Positions 62,203 to 64,000 of a DNA stretch of 64,000 nucleotides are shown here, piece after piece; position 1 is the stretch's first letter, and each line of letters begins with the position of its first letter. A model generated the notes under the pieces. The model did not search any database, was not told the DNA's origin, and saw nothing but the letters and a program-made list of their open reading frames with translations. Origin of the DNA: Flavobacterium chungbukense (GTDB lineage Bacteria > Bacteroidota > Bacteroidia > Flavobacteriales > Flavobacteriaceae); NCBI RefSeq assembly GCF_020805785.1, contig NZ_JAJGZV010000003.1, positions 787,610 to 851,609 of the forward strand, written 5' to 3'. Both the position numbers and the translations under genes were made by a program.

Positions 62203-62574
62203 TTGAAAAAACATCTAAAATATCTAATCGCACTCTTTCTGGCTTTTGTAGTAATTGCAAGCGATGGTACTTTATATTCTCAACCTAAATCGGCAGAGTA
62301 TTTTCAATCTTCATTTGTTGTTTCAAAAAAAGAAATAGAGCTTAAAAGTACTCGTTTGTACAAATTCGGAAAAGTTACTTCTTTCAAGAAAACAGGATTT
62401 TTAATTGTTTTGAATTTTATTAAAACTGAAAATGTCTTTACTTTTCAAATTGAAAAACTGTTGAAAGTTCAAAATCTGCTTCATCAAAAACTAACTTCAT
62501 TTATAAATCAATCTGTTTTTATAAATGAAATAATCAATTCCAAACACTTCACTACAAGTTTATACAACGCTTAA
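62203..62574 (+). CDS. Uncharacterised small exported or membrane protein
   Basis: 123 residues from a TTG start (MKKHLKYLIALFLAF), with a hydrophobic N-terminus up to about residue 28 that could be a signal peptide. The rest is unremarkable with two leucine-rich hydrophobic segments (TGFLIVLNFIKT, EKLLKVQNLLHQKL). No family recognised. It sits between two direct copies of a composite repeat with the 60-codon gene that follows. A non-ATG start and lack of homology keep confidence moderate. Confidence 0.5.
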   Translation: MKKHLKYLIALFLAFVVIASDGTLYSQPKSAEYFQSSFVVSKKEIELKSTRLYKFGKVTSFKKTGFLIVLNFIKTENVFTFQIEKLLKVQNLLHQKLTSFINQSVFINEIINSKHFTTSLYNA

Positions 62575-62631
62575 GAAAATTATTTCTAGGCATAGATGAT
62601 CAATAATGTCTAATCATTTATCGTTTTCAAA

Positions 62632-62814
62632 ATGTATAAACAAAATAAAAATACTCGCTTAGAGCAATCTAAACGACCACTTCTTCATTGGATAAAGAGG
62701 AAATTTATAATTATAATGACTGCCTTTATGCTAGGAATGGCAAACGGAATGCATACCGAAGATACCCGAATTAAAGGAAATCAGAATTATACGGAACAGC
62801 ATAAGAAGGATTAA
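62632..62814 (+). CDS. Uncharacterised 60-aa protein
   Basis: Lysine- and arginine-rich N-terminus, a single hydrophobic stretch (FIIIMTAFMLGMANGM) and a polar tail ending QHKKD. It could be a small membrane protein. It begins 57 bases after the preceding gene and lies within the segment bounded by the two composite repeats. Real expression is uncertain. Confidence 0.45.
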   Translation: MYKQNKNTRLEQSKRPLLHWIKRKFIIIMTAFMLGMANGMHTEDTRIKGNQNYTEQHKKD

Positions 62815-62872
62815 GGCTTTAATTAGAAAATTAGTCAATTTGATAATTAGAGAATTATTTCTTTGTCTTGGG

Positions 62873-63027
62873 ACCTTTGTCAAAGTTTTACACTTTGGTA
62901 AAGGTTTTTTTGTTCACAATCTTGTCATCTTGGGCGAAGTCGAAGAACGCGCGAGCAACTCCGCATGCAAAATTAACAATCTTTGCAGAGCTACTAACGT
63001 GTCTTTCGACTTCGCTCAGGATGACAA
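62873..63027. repeat. Composite repeat, copy 2
   Basis: Same two-part structure and orientation as at 61968: ACCTTTGTCAAAGT (62873-62886) against a 12-of-14 complement (62892-62905), then a hairpin with arms at 62922-62951 and 62998-63027 that differ at several positions. Its centre carries the core variant CAATCTTTGCAGA (62977-62989). More degenerate than copy 1. Confidence 0.8.
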
Positions 63028-63069
63028 AACTATGTGTATATAAAACAAAAAACCGAAACATCATGAACT

Positions 63070-63100
63070 GCCCCCAAAAAGTTAGACACTATTTGGGGGC
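63070..63100 (+). repeat. Hairpin at the IS left end
   Basis: GCCCCCAAA (63070-63078) pairs exactly with TTTGGGGGC (63092-63100), followed by five Ts and the OrfA ATG. It sits in the terminal repeat and looks like a terminator that would block transcripts entering from outside. Confidence 0.65.
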
Positions 63101-63106
63101 ATTTTT

Positions 63107-63637
63107 ATGGAAAGAAAAATCAAGTACAATTATGAGTTTAAACTTCTGTGCGTAAATGAAGTTTTAAATAGACATCGTTCAGTTAATTCAGTTGCGAATG
63201 AAAATAATTTTGACGAGTCAAATCTTAGAAAATGGGTTAAGTTTTACCAGAAGTATGGCAAAGAAGGTCTTTTACCCAGGAAGAATCGGATATACAACGT
63301 CAAGTTTAAGCAAAATGTATTGCTAAAAATTAATAAGAAGTCTTTATCTTTGAGAGAAGCCTGTCTTGAATTTAATATTCCTAGCGAATCTATTATTATT
63401 CAATGGCAAAAAAGATATGAAGATCAAGGTATCTTAGGCTTAAAAGATCAACCTAAAGGAAGACCTAAATCTATGAACTTCAAAAGAGCTAAAAAGAAAT
63501 CGAACAAACCCTTGACAAGAGAAGAAGAACTTTTACTTGAGATAGAATCATTGCGATGTGAAAATGCTCTCTTAAAAAAGTTCAATGCCTTAGTTCAAGC
63601 CGAAGAAGCCAAGCAAAGCAAAAAGCACAAGCCATAA
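63107..63637 (+). CDS. IS3-family transposase OrfA
   Basis: 176-residue DNA-binding component. Two helix-turn-helix units are visible: residues 1-60 (YNYEFKLLCVNEVLNRHRSV, NLRKWVKFYQKYGKEGL) and about 70-125 (SLREACLEFNIP, IIQWQKRYEDQGILGL), then a leucine-rich helix (LLLEIESLRCENALLKKF). This is the layout of IS150-type OrfA. Near the 3' end lies A_AAA_AAG (63574-63580) in the zero frame, the usual -1 slip site for making OrfAB. Confidence 0.9.
   Translation: MERKIKYNYEFKLLCVNEVLNRHRSVNSVANENNFDESNLRKWVKFYQKYGKEGLLPRKNRIYNVKFKQNVLLKINKKSLSLREACLEFNIPSESIIIQWQKRYEDQGILGLKDQPKGRPKSMNFKRAKKKSNKPLTREEELLLEIESLRCENALLKKFNALVQAEEAKQSKKHKP
63574..63580 (+). promoter_or_regulatory. Programmed -1 frameshift site (A_AAA_AAG)
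   Basis: The heptamer is read as AAA then AAG in the OrfA frame. The -1 frame is open from 63562 and continues through the OrfB region. In IS3-family elements such a slip yields the active OrfAB transposase. Confidence 0.75.
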
Positions 63638-64000
63638 TAGAATTAAGGCATGATTATGATCTGGGCATCATGCTAGATCATATGAATATGGCAAGAAGCA
63701 GTTATTATTACTACGAGAAGAAACATCAAGCCACAGATAAATACAAGGATATTAAAGAGCTGATTGAGCAAATTTACCATCATCATAAAGGTCGATTTGG
63801 TTATAGGCGTATCACTTTGGAAATAAAAAACAAAGGTATTTTGATTAATCATAAAACGGTGCTCAGGTTAATGAGGTTTTTAGGTTTAAAAAGTTTAATT
63901 AGAGTAAAAAAATACAAATCATATAGAGGAGAACATGGAAAAATAGCTCCCAATATATTGAAACGTAATTTCACAGCAACAATGCCTAATCAAAAATGGG
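63580..64000 (+). CDS. IS3-family transposase OrfB, partial
   Basis: Reached by -1 frameshift from OrfA; no separate ATG near the junction. The visible 140 codons give AIIELRHDYDLGIMLDHM and the HTH_21 domain (RSSYYYYEKK, HHHKGRFGYRRITLEI, LINHKTVLRLMRFLGL) with the start of the rve catalytic core (MPNQKW). The DDE residues lie beyond the window. Truncation is due to the window edge, not necessarily to decay. Confidence 0.85.

Larger units (their letters stand above)
63064..64000 (+). mobile_element. IS3-family insertion sequence, left part only
   Basis: The element appears to start at TGAACTGCCCCCAAAAAG (63064), similar to terminal repeats of IS3-family members. Two overlapping frames in -1 relation follow, with an AAAAAAG slippery site. 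It runs beyond the right edge, so the other end, target duplications and integrity cannot be judged. Two N-terminal HTH modules suggest an IS150-like subgroup. Confidence 0.85.

Noticed and set aside
62840..63155. Open frames of 67 and 95 codons before the IS element
   Set aside because: Both translate the composite repeat and the IS terminal hairpin; conserved only because the repeat is.

Overview
The window looks like a chromosomal segment of a Flavobacterium or a close relative in the Bacteroidota. The DNA is AT-rich, starts lack Shine-Dalgarno sequences, several promoters fit the flavobacterial TTG / TAnnTTTG pattern, and the gene content is typical: a bat (aerotolerance) operon, a PorZ-like type IX secretion protein beside recO, a TSP3-repeat OmpA, a long IleRS and an uncoupled AddA/AddB pair. 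No rRNA, tRNA or CRISPR array was seen.

Layout. 1-5 kb (minus strand): aromatic amino-acid catabolism, with tryptophan 2,3-dioxygenase, a DUF3108 protein, 4-hydroxyphenylpyruvate dioxygenase and homogentisate dioxygenase. A four-helix-bundle gene sits between the last two, and a candidate small or leader RNA lies upstream of the DUF3108 gene. 5-10 kb (minus): patatin/Omp85 protein, small exported protein, UvrC. 10-12 kb (plus): an aspartoacylase-like zinc enzyme overlapping 5-formyl-THF cyclo-ligase, then a repeat-rich gap. 12-23 kb: a VWA lipoprotein converging on the operon moxR - DUF58 - membrane protein - batA - batB - batC - batD - batE. 23-31 kb: oxidoreductases, an AlbA_2 protein, a PLP sulfur enzyme, an outer-membrane protein and glutamate dehydrogenase. 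31-42 kb: PorZ-like protein, RecO, two exported proteins, IleRS and a DksA-like protein. 42-55 kb: two inverted copies of a three-gene roadblock/LC7 module bracket lspA, addA, kbl, ompA and addB. 55-59 kb: alpha/beta hydrolase, AIM24 protein, ferritin-like protein, aminopeptidase P. 59-64 kb: accessory DNA with small unknown genes, a LytTR regulator, many hairpin repeats and the left end of an IS3-family element that runs off the window.

Functional links. HPD and homogentisate dioxygenase are consecutive steps of tyrosine breakdown. The bat genes form one envelope complex driven by MoxR. AddA and AddB are expected to form one recombination nuclease although kbl and ompA separate them. The least explained feature is the roadblock module: each copy has an LC7 protein, a second small partner and a divergently transcribed small basic protein. 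Intergenic repeats are abundant, and several families with unrelated arms share a 13-bp core. Family assignments come from reading motifs by eye, without database searches.
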